NCBI GenBank assembly: GCA_022844045.1
Contig: JALHMM010000058.1
Span: 1-40,135, forward strand
Direction: 5' to 3'
Length of the DNA stretch: 40,135 nt
DNA from: Reyranellaceae bacterium
GTDB taxonomy: Bacteria > Pseudomonadota > Alphaproteobacteria > Reyranellales > Reyranellaceae
Shown here one piece after another: positions 16,040-25,814 of this stretch. The position numbers and the translations under genes are program-made. The notes under the pieces are model-generated. The model was not told where the DNA came from. It saw only the letters and a program-made list of their open reading frames with translations, and searched no databases. Each line of letters opens with the position of its first letter. Position 1 is the first letter of the stretch.

Positions 16040-18357
16040 ACCGGCTCCGGCTGGTAGGGCTCGGACTGCTGGCGCCAGAGCTGGCCGTAGAGGCCAGGCG
16101 TCCGACTGAGGTCGGCATGGTGGCCTTCTTGGATCTTGCGGCCGCCCTCAATGACGATGATCCGGTCCGCTTCGGTCATCAGCGACAGCTTGTGCGAGAT
16201 CAGAATCACCGTCCGGCCCTGCCTGATCATCGGCAGGCGCTGGCGGATGCTCGCCTCACTCTCGGGGTCGAGCGAGCTGGTCGCCTCGTCGAGGATGAGG
16301 ATGGGGCGTCTGATGAGGAGAGCCCGCGCCAGTCCGATCCGCTGGCGCTGCCCGCCGGAAAGATTTCGCCCGCCTTCTTCGAGGCGCGATTCGTAGCGGT
16401 TCGGAAGACGTTCCACGAACTCAGATGCGCCCGCCATCTCGGCCGCCGCCTCGACCTCCTCATAGGATGCGCCAGGGCTCGACGCGGCAATATTGGTGAA
16501 GACGGTTCCGGTGAACAGGAAGGTGTCCTGAAGCACCATGCTGATCTGCTTTCGGAGGTACGCGCGCTCAATATCGCGGCCATTGGCGGGGCCGAAACGG
16601 ATGGCGCCTTCGTCGGGGTGATAGTGGCCGAGGATGAGGCGGGTCAGGGTGGTCTTGCCGGAACCGCTCCGGCCGACAATGCCGATGAATTCGCCGGCGT
16701 CGATGTCGACGGAAAGCCCGTCGATGGCCGGGGTCCTGCTCGCCGGGTAGGCAAACTGAACCCGCTCGAAGTGGATGGCGCCGCTAATCGGCGGGCGGAT
16801 CTTCGGGCTCCTTTCGACCTCCTCGGGCTCGGCGTTCATGACGTTACCGAGCATGCGAATCGACAGGGCGGTCTCCTGGATCTGATGGGTGAGGCCGATC
16901 AGATCCAGGAGCGGTGCCGTTACCCGTGCCGCCAGCATCTGGAAGGCGATCAGCGCGCCGACGGTCATCGAGCCGCTGATGACGGAGACCGCGCCTGCCA
17001 CCACAATCACGACCATCATCGCCTGGTCGAAAAAGCCGAGCAGGGTTCTCACCGCCAGCTGCAGCCGCTGCACGCGGTAGCGCGCCTCGATGGCGGCGGC
17101 GGTCGCCCCGTTCCATTCCGCCCGCTTGAGGTCCTCGATGGCGAGCGACTTGACCGTGGCGATGCCCTGCAGCGCCTCGACCAGCATTGCCTGGCGGCCT
17201 CCCTCGCAGAGATAGAGTTCGTAGAGCCGGCGCCGCAGCGGAATGATGAGGAGGATGACCGCGGCGAGAAGAATCGTGGAGATGCCGAGGGTGATCAGCG
17301 CCAGCATCGCGTTGTAGAAGAAGAGCAGGGGGATGATGACGATCAGCACCGAGGCGTCGAGGATGCTGACCAACAGCCGGCCGGCGAGAAACTCGCGGAT
17401 CGGCTCGGGCTGCTGCATGTGCTTGACCAGCACGCCGACCGGCCTCGGTTCGAAATAGTGGAGCGGCAGCTTGGTCAGATGCTCGAAGGTGGCCGGACCG
17501 ATCGAAGCGTCAATGCGGTTGGCGGCGTGAAGCAGGATGCGGTCGCGGGCGTATTCGAACAGAGCGCTGAAGCCGATCGCCAGCGTCACCCCAACGCCGA
17601 GCGCGATCAGCGTTTCGTAGACATGGTGAACCAGCACCCGGTCGACGACGATCTGGAAGAAGATGGGCGGGGCGAGCGACAGGATGTGGATGAAGAGGGA
17701 GAGGACCGCGACATCGCGGAAGAACGACTTGTTCTCCGCGATGTATTTCGCGAACCAGGCGAAGCCGAAGCGGTCCGAAGCGCGCGGCGGGCCGTCCGCG
17801 CTGGCGGTCTCCGCAGCCTTGCGGCGGGCGGTCTCCTCGGCGCTTCCGGTGACGCCGAGGCCGCGATCCGCGGCTCGCCCCCGCACCTCGACCAGAAGCC
17901 GCGACCACGCTGCCGCGAAGGAGTCGATGCCGACCCACAGGGTGCGGCTCCGGGTGCGGGCGAGAGGATCGAACAGAAACAGGCGCTTGAGATTGCCGCC
18001 GTCATCCTGCTCGCGGCCGCAAATGACAACGAACTTGCCCGCGGAAAGCACCGCGACAACCGGTCGTCCCTCGGTGCGGCTGACCAGATCGTCGAGCGTT
18101 GCGGTCACAAGGTCGGCGTCGATCCCCGCGGTGGTCAGCGTCCGCATGAGGCGGCCAGCCGCTGCCGCCGCGTCGGGGTGGGCGCTGGCGGAAGGCGGAG
18201 GGTCCGGCCCGAAGTTGCCATCGGCGGGCGACAATCGCATTTCGGCCGCGGGGATGCCCAGTTGATCGAGCACGAAGCCGATGCAGGCGAGGCCGGTCCG
18301 CGCCCCCTCTTTGGCATCGGATACAGTCCCGGCAACCGCAGTCCGGCCGTTGCTCAA
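16009..18357 (-). CDS. Type I secretion ABC exporter with inactive C39-like domain
   Basis: 782 residues. Residues 1-150 align with a peptidase C39 domain, but the catalytic cysteine position of the DCGxAC motif is Thr21 (ARTGLACIG) and the catalytic His is replaced by Lys (SAGKFVVICG), while the Asp is kept (FLFDPL). This is the HlyB situation: a C39-like domain that binds cargo instead of cleaving a leader. Residues about 205-490 hold six membrane helices. The ATPase has Walker A GRSGSGKTT, signature LSGGQRQR, Walker B LILDEATSSLD and the H-loop LISHKLS. All motor residues are present. It is transcribed toward the adaptor operon and should export the protease at 12586-13674. Confidence 0.93.
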   Translation of the reverse strand: MSNGRTAVAGTVSDAKEGARTGLACIGFVLDQLGIPAAEMRLSPADGNFGPDPPPSASAHPDAAAAAGRLMRTLTTAGIDADLVTATLDDLVSRTEGRPVVAVLSAGKFVVICGREQDDGGNLKRLFLFDPLARTRSRTLWVGIDSFAAAWSRLLVEVRGRAADRGLGVTGSAEETARRKAAETASADGPPRASDRFGFAWFAKYIAENKSFFRDVAVLSLFIHILSLAPPIFFQIVVDRVLVHHVYETLIALGVGVTLAIGFSALFEYARDRILLHAANRIDASIGPATFEHLTKLPLHYFEPRPVGVLVKHMQQPEPIREFLAGRLLVSILDASVLIVIIPLLFFYNAMLALITLGISTILLAAVILLIIPLRRRLYELYLCEGGRQAMLVEALQGIATVKSLAIEDLKRAEWNGATAAAIEARYRVQRLQLAVRTLLGFFDQAMMVVIVVAGAVSVISGSMTVGALIAFQMLAARVTAPLLDLIGLTHQIQETALSIRMLGNVMNAEPEEVERSPKIRPPISGAIHFERVQFAYPASRTPAIDGLSVDIDAGEFIGIVGRSGSGKTTLTRLILGHYHPDEGAIRFGPANGRDIERAYLRKQISMVLQDTFLFTGTVFTNIAASSPGASYEEVEAAAEMAGASEFVERLPNRYESRLEEGGRNLSGGQRQRIGLARALLIRRPILILDEATSSLDPESEASIRQRLPMIRQGRTVILISHKLSLMTEADRIIVIEGGRKIQEGHHADLSRTPGLYGQLWRQQSEPYQPEPVQSMQFGGRT

Positions 18358-18589
18358 GCGGAGACCTTTCGCGCCAATACGTTACGCGGCTTGGTTATAT
18401 CATCGCCGCTCGAAGTTGCAGCACCAGAAGATAGGCGCTGCGCAAGCAGATAATTTGTCTGAATTGGGCCTCGCCGCACAATAATTGCTAGGTCGTGTCC
18501 CCGGAGATGGTGTAGCTCGACGGTAGGGTCCGCTCGCGAGCGAACCCCATAGTGCCGTAGCGAGCGAGCGGCTTGATGCAGCCATGGGA

Positions 18590-18798
18590 TAGGCGATCGG
18601 CCCTTCGTCCTCGACCACCACCATGTCCCAGGCGCTCATCCGCCCGTCCTCAGCTGTGACGACGGTGAAGCCCGGCATACCGGATGTTTCGACCGCGAAG
18701 GGCTCCACCCCCAAGGCGGCTGATGACCAGAGCAAAGCCGCCACGCCGAAGCATCCCAGCGAGACAAGTCCATGTCCGAAGACCAGCGAGAGGTTCAC
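18590..18798 (-). pseudogene. 5' fragment of a gene for a secreted protein
   Basis: A GTG at 18798 opens a frame with a plausible signal peptide (residues 1-30, VFGHGLVSLGCFGVAALLW then SSAALG) and a mature part beginning VEPFAVETSGMPGFTVV and reaching EDEGPIAYPMAAS. After about 18590 the frame continues into low-complexity sequence that does not look coding. I read it as the N-terminal part of an exported protein truncated by rearrangement. The family is not recognised. Confidence 0.4.
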
Positions 18799-19329
18799 GC
18801 AAGTGCGCCCGAAAGTCCTGAATCAGGTCGGAGAACTTCCGAAATTTCGCGGATCGAACCGAACGGAAATGGCAAAGGCAAAGGCGCGGAAAGCGGGCCG
18901 AGGTTGCGAGAAGTCATGTCGAAGGCAAAGCCCCGGCGCGCCTCTCGATCGTGTCTTCGTCGTAGGGCGGAGGGTGCAGGCGGACGGAGCGGCAGCGTTC
19001 GCCGCCGGGTCATGCCGATCATCGGATCATCGAGCCATTGAGCGCGTCTGGCGTTCGGGAACTGGGGGGACTCCGCCTTCCTGGGCGGGAGGAATGCTCA
19101 GGAGCTTCGCGGGCGGGAGTTGGCTGGCTTGAGTGAGGAAAAACCGGGACTTGTGTCCGGCCACCGCGGCCTGCTGGCCGTGGTCTGGCGGTCTTGAAGG
19201 GCCGACGAGCCGGGAGAAGAGGCCAATAAACCCCAGCTCGCCTGCCGCCCCAAGGGAAACAGGTTGGCGGCGAGCTTTCTTGTAGCATGTAAGGCCTATC
19301 GACAGAATCGGCGGATTCCCTTGCGAAAA

Positions 19330-19391
19330 CGGAGAAGGTTCGACGGGGGTGTCTCTCCCTCCGCCAGCACGGCTTTGCTGAACCTTCTCCG
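19330..19391. repeat. 12-bp perfect inverted repeat around a 38-base loop
   Basis: CGGAGAAGGTTC (19330-19341) and GAACCTTCTCCG (19380-19391) are exact inverted copies. The interior is GC-rich (GACGGGGGTGTCTCTCCC onward). There is no T-run, so a rho-independent terminator is unlikely. It may be part of an old element end or a structured RNA. Confidence 0.45.
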
Positions 19392-19659
19392 CGTAGATCA
19401 TGCTGCCTCAAAGGCCGCAGAACTGCGGCATTTCGGACTGCGACCTGTTGACTTCGCGGCTCGCCTCACGGGCCGTTGTTCTCTGTCTGGCCCGACCTTC
19501 TCCAAACCTCGTGACTTCGGTCGTTTAGTACGGAGCTCGGAGACCACGACAATACAATGGGTTAGGGCCAATCGCCTGCCTATCGAGTTGCCGTTTCTCT
19601 CGGTAGGCGTCAATGCGGATTGCTTGACCACTGCAGGCTAACGTGGCACGCGCCGGTGT

Positions 19660-21846
19660 ATGACTCCAGCCAAGTTTATCGAGACGTGGAGCGACAGCGA
19701 ACTGCGGGAGAGGCAGGGCGCGCAAAGCCATTTCATCGACCTGTGCCGACTGCTCGGCGAGCCAACGCCGGCCGAGGACGACAAGATCGGCGACCGCTAC
19801 TGCTTCGAGCGTGGGGCAGAGAAGGTGGGTGGCGGCGACGGCTGGGCGGATGTCTGGCGGAAAGGCTGCTTCGGCTGGGAATACAAGGGCAAGCACAGGG
19901 ACCTCAACTCGGCGCTCCGCCAGCTCCAGGCCTATGCGCTCGACCTCGAGAACCCGCCCTATCTGATCGTTTCCGACATGGAGCGGATCATCGTCCACAC
20001 CAACTGGACGAACACGATTTCGAAGCGGATCGAGTTCACGCTCGACGACTTTCGCGACCCGCGGCGGTTGGAAGAGCTGCGGCTGGTCTTCCAGGGTTCG
20101 GAGCGGCTCAAACCCACACTCAACCCGCAGGACATTACTGCCAAGGCCGCGGGGCGATTCGGCGAACTCGGCCGCCGCTTACAGGAGCGGGGCCACGACC
20201 CGCGCGCCGTAGCGCATTTTCTGAACCGGCTGGTGTTCTGCATGTTCGCCGAGGACTCGCGGCTCTTGCCCGACGGCCTGTTCACCCGCACGCTCCGCGC
20301 GACCGAGAAGCAGCCTGGGCTCGCCATCACGCAGCTCGGGGACCTGTTCTCCAAGATGCGGACAGGAGGGTTTTTCGGCGCCGACGTCATCCGCTTCTTT
20401 AACGGCGGTCTGTTCGACGACGCGGGAGTATTGCCGCTCGAAGCGAACGACCTGAAGCTGATCGTCGACACGGCGTCCGAGCACGACTGGTCGGAGATCG
20501 ACCCTGCGATCTTCGGCACGCTGTTCGAGCAGGCGCTGAAGGCGACGCGGGAGCGGCCCGCGCTCGGCGCACACTATACCGACCGCGCGAAGATTCTGAA
20601 GATCGTCGACCCGGTGATTGTCCGGCCGTTGACCGCGGAGTGGGAGGCGGCGAAGGCCGAGATCGCCGCGGCGATGGAGCGAGCGAATGCGGCAGAGGCC
20701 GAACGACGGCGGATCGACCTCGAAGGCACCGAACTGCTCAAGATGAGTACCACCGAGTTCCAGCGCACCAACCCGCAGCGAAACAAGGCGCGTACGGTGG
20801 CGCTCCGGGCAAGGACCGTCGCGACCACGGACGCGCGCGCTCGTCTCGAGTCTTTTCTGGAGCGTCTCGCGGCGTTTCGGGTGCTCGATCCGGCCTGCGG
20901 TTCCGGCAACTTCCTCTACGTGGCGCTGCACGCGCTCAAGGACCTGGAGCTCCGCGCCATCGTGGACGCCGACCGGCTCGGCGTGCCGGAGGTTCCGCCG
21001 CCGCGGGTCGGGCTCGATGCGGTGCGCGGCATCGAGATCGAGGCCTATGCGGCGGAGCTGGCGCGGGTGACGTTATGGATCGGCGACCTGCAATGGATGC
21101 GCAAGAACGGCTACACCAACTGGCAAGAGCCGATACTCTCCAGCCTCGACCAGATCGAATGCCGCGATGCGCTGCTGACGCGTGGGCAACAAGACGTTGA
21201 TGCTCAGCACAAACCGGACAAGTCCGGCCACGACGGCGCTGGCGACGACTGGGTCGAGGCGGAATGGCCGAAGGCCGACGTGATCATCGGCAACCCACCA
21301 TTTTTGGGCGGGAAGCGCATGCGCTCGGGCCTCGGCAACGACTACGTCGAGCGTCTCTTCGTCGTGTATGACGGACGCGTGCCGGCGGAGGCCGACTTCG
21401 TCTGTTACTGGGTAGAGAAAGCGTGGCAGGCGATCGAAGCGGTCCGCGCTGAGCGAGCCGGCTTGGTGACGACCAACTCCATCCGCGGTGGCGCCAACCG
21501 GCGTGTGCTCGACCCAGCTGCCGACGCGAACGCCATTCACGAGGCGTGGGCTGACGAGCCTTGGATTCTCGACGGCGCGGCCGTGCGGGTGTCGATGATC
21601 GGGTTCGGGAACGGATTCGAGGCGACGCGCCTGGAGGGGCAGTCATCACCGCGGGTGAATGCCGACCTGACAGGAGGCGGGGTCGACCTTACGAAGGCTC
21701 GGCGGCTCAAGGAAAACGACGATCTCACCTTCATGGGCGACACGAAAGGCGGTGGCTTTGATGTTCCAGGGGAACTGGCTCGCACGTGGCTGTGTTTGCC
21801 GCTTAATCCAAATGGTCGGCCGAACAGTGACGTTGTGCGCCCTTGT
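19660..21846 (+). pseudogene. MmeI-like type II restriction-methylation protein, 3'-truncated
   Basis: The frame starts at ATG 19660 (MTPAKFIETWSDSELRER). Residues about 60-120 hold a PD-(D/E)xK nuclease-like part (FGWEYKGKHRDLNSALRQL). Residues about 405-420 contain the SAM motif RVLDPACGSGNFLY and residues about 540-550 the adenine methylase motif VIIGNPPFLGG. This order, nuclease-helical-methylase-specificity in one chain, is that of MmeI-type enzymes of 900 or more residues. The match ends near [14 protein letters not shown] at about 21843, where the sequence becomes an antisense PotA fragment; the frame happens to stay open to 22068. The target-recognition domain is therefore lost, and neither cutting nor specific methylation is expected. 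No other restriction gene is nearby. Confidence 0.85.
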
Positions 21847-22043
21847 TCGAAGCTGGCGATCATCCTGAGCGCCGTCGTCTTACCGCAGCCAGACGGCCCG
21901 AGCAGCGAGAGGAACTCGCCCGTCCCGATCGCGAGGTCGATCCGATCTGCTGCCAGCACCGAACCGAACTTCTTGGTGACCCCCCGGAACTCGATGAGGA
22001 CGCTGCCTGGTAGTGATGGTCGCCGCGAAGGGTCGGTTTGCAT
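21844..22043 (-). pseudogene. PotA-type polyamine ABC ATPase, N-terminal fragment
   Basis: From ATG 22043 the frame reads [13 protein letters not shown] and then [37 protein letters not shown] and MIASFEQ. This is the first 67 or so residues of a spermidine/putrescine-type import ATPase, complete through Walker A. After FEQ it ends at a joint with the restriction gene near 21844, so the signature motif, Walker B and regulatory domain are missing. It is divergent from the amine oxidase gene at 22119, as expected in a polyamine uptake and breakdown cluster whose other transport genes have been deleted. Confidence 0.85.
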
Positions 22044-22118
22044 CTGCTTTGCATATAGGCGAGCCTAGCTGTCTTCTTTATTCGCCGTCCCAACGCCCAA
22101 TGGAATAGAGAATCGCTC

Positions 22119-23432
22119 ATGGGTGAAGGCACCCTGTTCGCCCCCGATTTTAGCCCCACCTGCTATTGGCACGACCTGACTCCGCCGCCCGAGCTAAGCC
22201 CTGGCGCACAACCAGGGCGCGCCGCCGCCGTGGTGATCGGCTCGGGCTATACGGGCCTACACGCAGCACTCGTGATCGCCCGCGCAGGGCAGGCCGTGGT
22301 GGTGATCGACGCCGAGGACGCTGGGTGGGGCTGCAGCAGCCGGAACGGCGGCCAAGTCAGCGCGGGTATCAAGCCGGGCTTCGGCGAGTTGGTCCGGCGT
22401 CATGGCGAACTTCATGCCAGGACCATCGTGACCGAAGGGCGAGACGCGCTCGCCTGGCTCGGCGCATTCATCGAGACCGAGGGAATCCACTGCGACTACC
22501 GGGTGTGCGGCCGGTTCCACGCCGCCCACAGTCCCCAGGCCTATGAGAAGTTGGCCAAAGGCCTGGAGCGGCTCCCACCGGAATTCCGTGACGATTCCTT
22601 CCTCGTCCCGCGCGACCGGCAGGGAAACGAGATTGGCACCGAAATCTATCACGGCGGCATCGTCCAGGCGCGGAACGCGGCTCTTGACCCCGCCCAATAC
22701 CACCGGGGCCTCGTCGACCGGGTGGTGGCGGCCGGGGCGACGGTGGCTCCGCGATGCCGGGCGACAGCCATCTCCCGCCACGGAGATGGCGTTGTCGTCG
22801 CCACCAGCCGCGGCACGATCACGGCGCGGCACGTTGTCGTCGCTACCAACGGGTATACGGGCCGCTTGCTGCCATGGCTTCGCCGGCGGGTCATTCCGAT
22901 TGGGAGTTACATCATCGCCACGGAGCCGCTCGACCCGGCCATGACGGCGCGGCTGTTCCCGTCAGGACGGGTGGTCACCGATTCCCGCAAGGTGGTCTAC
23001 TACTACCGCGTCTCGCCTGACGGCACGCGGGTCCTCTTCGGTGGGCGGGTCTCCGGCGGCGAGACCGACCCGCGAAAGAGCGCTCCGCCGCTGAAGGCCG
23101 AGATGGTGCGGCTGTTCCCGGCGCTCTCCGCAACAAGGGTAAGCAGGTCCTGGATGGGGTTCGTTGCCTACACCTTCGACACCCTCCCTCATATCGGCGC
23201 CCGGGACGGCATCCACTACGCAATGGGCTATTGCGGTTCCGGGATAGCGATGGGGAGCTGGCTCGGCATGCGCCTCGGACAGAAGATTCTGGGCCGGGAG
23301 GAGGGACGGACTGCCTTTGACATCCTCCGCTTCCCGGGGCGGCCCTACTACTACGGCCGTCCTTGGTTCGTCTCCGCTGCCGTCTCGTACTATCGCTGGC
23401 GCGATCGCCGCGAGAGCAAGGCAACCCTATGA
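22119..23432 (+). CDS. FAD-dependent amine oxidase, PuuB-like
   Basis: 437 residues from ATG 22119. The FAD-binding dinucleotide fold is visible at residues about 36-60 (AAVVIGSGYTGLHAALVIA), followed by the DAO-family segment AGWGCSSRNGGQVSAGI. The family (DadA/PuuB) oxidises amines or amino acids; the closest in style is gamma-glutamylputrescine oxidase, which removes the amine of gamma-glutamylputrescine. The PotA fragment next door supports a polyamine role. The C-terminal SYYRWRDRR is typical; the final few residues run into an IS5 remnant but the enzyme looks complete. Confidence 0.85.
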   Translation: MGEGTLFAPDFSPTCYWHDLTPPPELSPGAQPGRAAAVVIGSGYTGLHAALVIARAGQAVVVIDAEDAGWGCSSRNGGQVSAGIKPGFGELVRRHGELHARTIVTEGRDALAWLGAFIETEGIHCDYRVCGRFHAAHSPQAYEKLAKGLERLPPEFRDDSFLVPRDRQGNEIGTEIYHGGIVQARNAALDPAQYHRGLVDRVVAAGATVAPRCRATAISRHGDGVVVATSRGTITARHVVVATNGYTGRLLPWLRRRVIPIGSYIIATEPLDPAMTARLFPSGRVVTDSRKVVYYYRVSPDGTRVLFGGRVSGGETDPRKSAPPLKAEMVRLFPALSATRVSRSWMGFVAYTFDTLPHIGARDGIHYAMGYCGSGIAMGSWLGMRLGQKILGREEGRTAFDILRFPGRPYYYGRPWFVSAAVSYYRWRDRRESKATL

Positions 23433-23755
23433 CGTGCAAGGTCCGCCTCGCGCGCCAGCCGCGCCAGCATGTCGTCCAGCACCCCCATCTCGATCCAGCG
23501 GTAGTGGCGCCGCTTCACCGATTGGTAGCCGCCGCTCCGGCAGGTCGCGCCAGTCCCACCTGAACAACACGGCGTCCAGGAACTTCCTGTTGTCGGTGCG
23601 CGGTCCACGCTTGCCTCTGCACCCGCCAGGTACGAATCCCTTGAGCCGCTCCCACTGGTCATCGCGAAGCCCATCGCAATCCATGCTGACCTCCCAAAGG
23701 TCAGCCTTGAGTCTTATTGCGCCAGCTTGGGAATCCCAATTCCCTAATTCGTCAC
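23430..23755 (-). mobile_element. IS5-family insertion sequence remnant
   Basis: ATG 23684 (upstream GGGAGG) starts a transposase N-terminus, MDCDGLRDDQWERLKGF, PGGCRGKRGPRTDNRKFLD, typical of IS5-family elements. A small deletion follows (LFRWDWRDLPER instead of the longer family sequence), after which the remaining match (YRWIEMGVLDDMLARLARE) is in another frame. The element's outer end lies around 23735-23755 (GGGAATTGGGATTCCC). Only about 90 codons remain and the catalytic domain is missing, so it is dead. It separates the amine oxidase from the DMT exporter. Confidence 0.8.
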
Positions 23756-23767
23756 CGCGCCCTAAGG

Positions 23768-24655
23768 CTAAGCCCGATCTCGCTTGCCTGACGCCAGGAT
23801 GCTGCCGGCGATGTTGACGACCACCGCGCCAAGGACGATGGCTGCGCCGATGAGGGTGACGGGCGCCGGAAGCTCGCGCACCACGATCGCGGCAAGCAGT
23901 GTGCCGAGTATGGCCTCGACCGGGATCACCAGACCGGTATCCGCCGCGGGAATGAGCTGGGCGCCGCGGTTGAAAAGTATGAAGCCGAGCGTCTGGGTGA
24001 CTCCCATCAAAAGGCAAAGAAAGAGGTCGTCCATCGCGACCGGTAGGACTTCTCCTGTGAACACACCGGGGGAGCCTGCGATCAGGCCCGAGATCAGGAT
24101 CGAGCGCATCACGTTTTCGCCCGTGCCCAATGTCGAGCGGAGGAGCACGACATTGGCGCCAAAAAAGACCGCTGTGGTGAGCGCGAGGGCGTCGCCGAAG
24201 ATGCCGCCATTGACGAGATCGCTGCCAAACATGATCAGCATCCCGACGACGGTTCCCGCGATGGCGATCGCTGTCCGCTTCGTGATCCGTTCGGCGAGGA
24301 TCATCCAGCCGAAGAGCGCAGCAAAGATGGGGGCCGTGCCTTGGAGCACCAGCGCGCTCGCGACGGTAGTGTGACGGATCGCCGGCACCCACAGCACCAG
24401 CATTCCGCCGACCAGCACGCCCGAGACGACCTCCGGCCAGCGCAGAGGCGAGAAAAGGCAGGAGAACCGACCCTGCAGTGTCCAGCCAAGCCAGACGAAG
24501 AGGACCACGATCTGAAAAAAGGACCGCCAGAAAGCGATTGTCCAGGTCGGCCCTTCGGTGAGTCGAATGAATATGCTGGTGAGGCTCCAGCTCGCGGAGC
24601 CGAGGACGACAAGCGAGATGCCGTTGAGATACTGCCCGGATAGCCCCTCCTTCAT
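23768..24655 (-). CDS. DMT-superfamily (EamA) exporter
   Basis: 295 residues from ATG 24655, with ten predicted membrane helices in two EamA repeats (first SWSLTSIFIRLTEGPTWTIAF, ending LAERITKRTAIAI; second from LALTTAVFFGANVV to the end). Loops such as LVLQGTAPIFAALFGW are characteristic. Such proteins export amino acids, polyamines or other metabolites. It is divergently transcribed from the LysR gene at 24891, the usual arrangement when the regulator controls the exporter. Confidence 0.9.
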   Translation of the reverse strand: MKEGLSGQYLNGISLVVLGSASWSLTSIFIRLTEGPTWTIAFWRSFFQIVVLFVWLGWTLQGRFSCLFSPLRWPEVVSGVLVGGMLVLWVPAIRHTTVASALVLQGTAPIFAALFGWMILAERITKRTAIAIAGTVVGMLIMFGSDLVNGGIFGDALALTTAVFFGANVVLLRSTLGTGENVMRSILISGLIAGSPGVFTGEVLPVAMDDLFLCLLMGVTQTLGFILFNRGAQLIPAADTGLVIPVEAILGTLLAAIVVRELPAPVTLIGAAIVLGAVVVNIAGSILASGKRDRA

Positions 24656-24890
24656 ACCGTCAATCGCGGCGCCACGGCGTCAAGGCCGCCCTCCCGACTG
24701 CCCGGCGATTGCCGGTCGATCAATCTACTATCGAGAAGTCGACAAACGATCACCTGATTAAATCTAATCGCGACATAGAATATTCCCCCGCCTACACTCG
24801 GCCGAGCGTGATCGAAAGCGTGGCGGAGAAGGACCGCTTTCGGCGGGTCGACCAGGCGTGTTCTGTTCAGCCAGTTGGAGCGTCTTGCGA
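24656..24890. promoter_or_regulatory. Divergent DMT-LysR control region with a palindrome
   Basis: The 235-base gap contains GATTAAATCTAATC (24756-24769), a perfect GATTA-N4-TAATC palindrome of a form often bound by LysR-type regulators, in an AT-richer patch. It is the likely operator for the LysR protein encoded immediately to the right. Binding is inferred. Confidence 0.5.
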
Positions 24891-25787
24891 ATGAAGCGAA
24901 GCCTGCCCTCCTTGACGGCTCTCCGAAGCTTCGAAGCGGTCGCACGGCATCTCAGTTTCACGAAGGCCGCCGATGAGCTCTTTGTCACTCAGGCGGCGGT
25001 CAGCCACCAGGTCAAATCCCTTTCGGAGCAGCTTGGGATAAAGTTGTTCCGGCGTGGCCCCTACGGCATCGCGCTTACCGAGGAAGGAGCGGAGCTCTAT
25101 GAAGTCACGCGGGAGTCGTTCGACCGGATCGCGGACGCCGTCGGCGAACTGAAGCCAACCGAGGATCCGCAGAGCGCACAACTGGTCGTGCTGGTGACGC
25201 CCGGGTTCTCGCGCCACTGGCTCGCCCCGAGGATAGCCGACTTCCTCGCCCGCCATCCGAGCATTGCCCTGGTTCTCCATCACTCGCAGAGTCCGGTGGA
25301 GGCAGCCTTCGATCGCTGTCACATCGCCATCAGCCATGTGGATGGCCGATGGCCAGGCCTTTCCTCGCACGAGTTGACAACGGAACAGCTGGTTCCGTTG
25401 TGCAGCCCCGCTCTGCTCAAGGCGCTGAGCCACCGTCCCGTGCCCAACGACCTCGAACAGATGATTCTCATCTGCGAGACGGTCGCCGACTGGTGGTCGG
25501 ACTGGCTACACAACGCGTGCGTACCAACGCTTCGGCCACGGCATCGGGTCTTCACGGACGATCCGAATTTCGCGATCGAAGCCGGTCTGCGCGGAGAGGG
25601 CGTCTTCATCGAATCAACAAATTATATGCGCCGCTATATCGAGAATGGCAGCTTGGTTGAGCCGTTCGACCACGGCTTCGCGGTGCAGCTCAGATACAAC
25701 CTCGTCTACCCGATGCGAGCCGCGAAAGACCGCAAGATCAAAGCGTTCCGAGACTGGATTCTGGAGCAGGTCCAGGTGATGGCTTGA
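24891..25787 (+). CDS. LysR-family regulator, GcvA-like
   Basis: 298 residues if started at ATG 24891 (MKRSLPSLTALRSFEAVAR), which aligns with the family N-terminus; the frame is open further upstream but has no family match there. The helix-turn-helix is residues about 20-50 (LSFTKAADELFVTQAAVSHQ). The C-terminal domain resembles GcvA-type regulators of amino acid metabolism. The thioesterase gene follows 27 bases after the stop and is probably co-transcribed. Confidence 0.92.
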   Translation: MKRSLPSLTALRSFEAVARHLSFTKAADELFVTQAAVSHQVKSLSEQLGIKLFRRGPYGIALTEEGAELYEVTRESFDRIADAVGELKPTEDPQSAQLVVLVTPGFSRHWLAPRIADFLARHPSIALVLHHSQSPVEAAFDRCHIAISHVDGRWPGLSSHELTTEQLVPLCSPALLKALSHRPVPNDLEQMILICETVADWWSDWLHNACVPTLRPRHRVFTDDPNFAIEAGLRGEGVFIESTNYMRRYIENGSLVEPFDHGFAVQLRYNLVYPMRAAKDRKIKAFRDWILEQVQVMA

Positions 25788-25814
25788 CCTCGACTGCGCA
25801 GGGAGGCGACGCTT

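Larger units (their letters stand above)
18358..19659. other. 1.3-kb stretch without an intact gene
   Basis: Apart from a signal-peptide-bearing fragment on the minus strand (18590-18798) and an inverted repeat at 19330-19391, I see nothing I can name. A minus-strand open frame at 19027-19401 has no ribosome binding site and no family that I recognise. A 12-bp palindrome CGCTCGCGAGCG sits at 18531-18542. The stretch separates the secretion locus from the restriction gene and probably contains old recombination joints. Confidence 0.6.

Noticed and set aside
16117..18453. 778-residue open frame on the plus strand
   Set aside because: It is the antisense shadow of the ABC exporter gene; the composition (Asp, Arg, Gly, His-rich) is typical of such shadows and no motif is present.
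19330..19391. Rho-independent terminator
   Set aside because: The loop is too long and there is no T-tract after the stem.
19027..19401. Protein-coding gene on the minus strand
   Set aside because: No ribosome binding site, no recognisable domain and erratic composition; the sequence resembles non-coding repeat DNA.
21844..22068. Native C-terminus of the MmeI-like protein
   Set aside because: This part of the frame is antisense to an obvious PotA N-terminus with Walker A, so the open frame is accidental.
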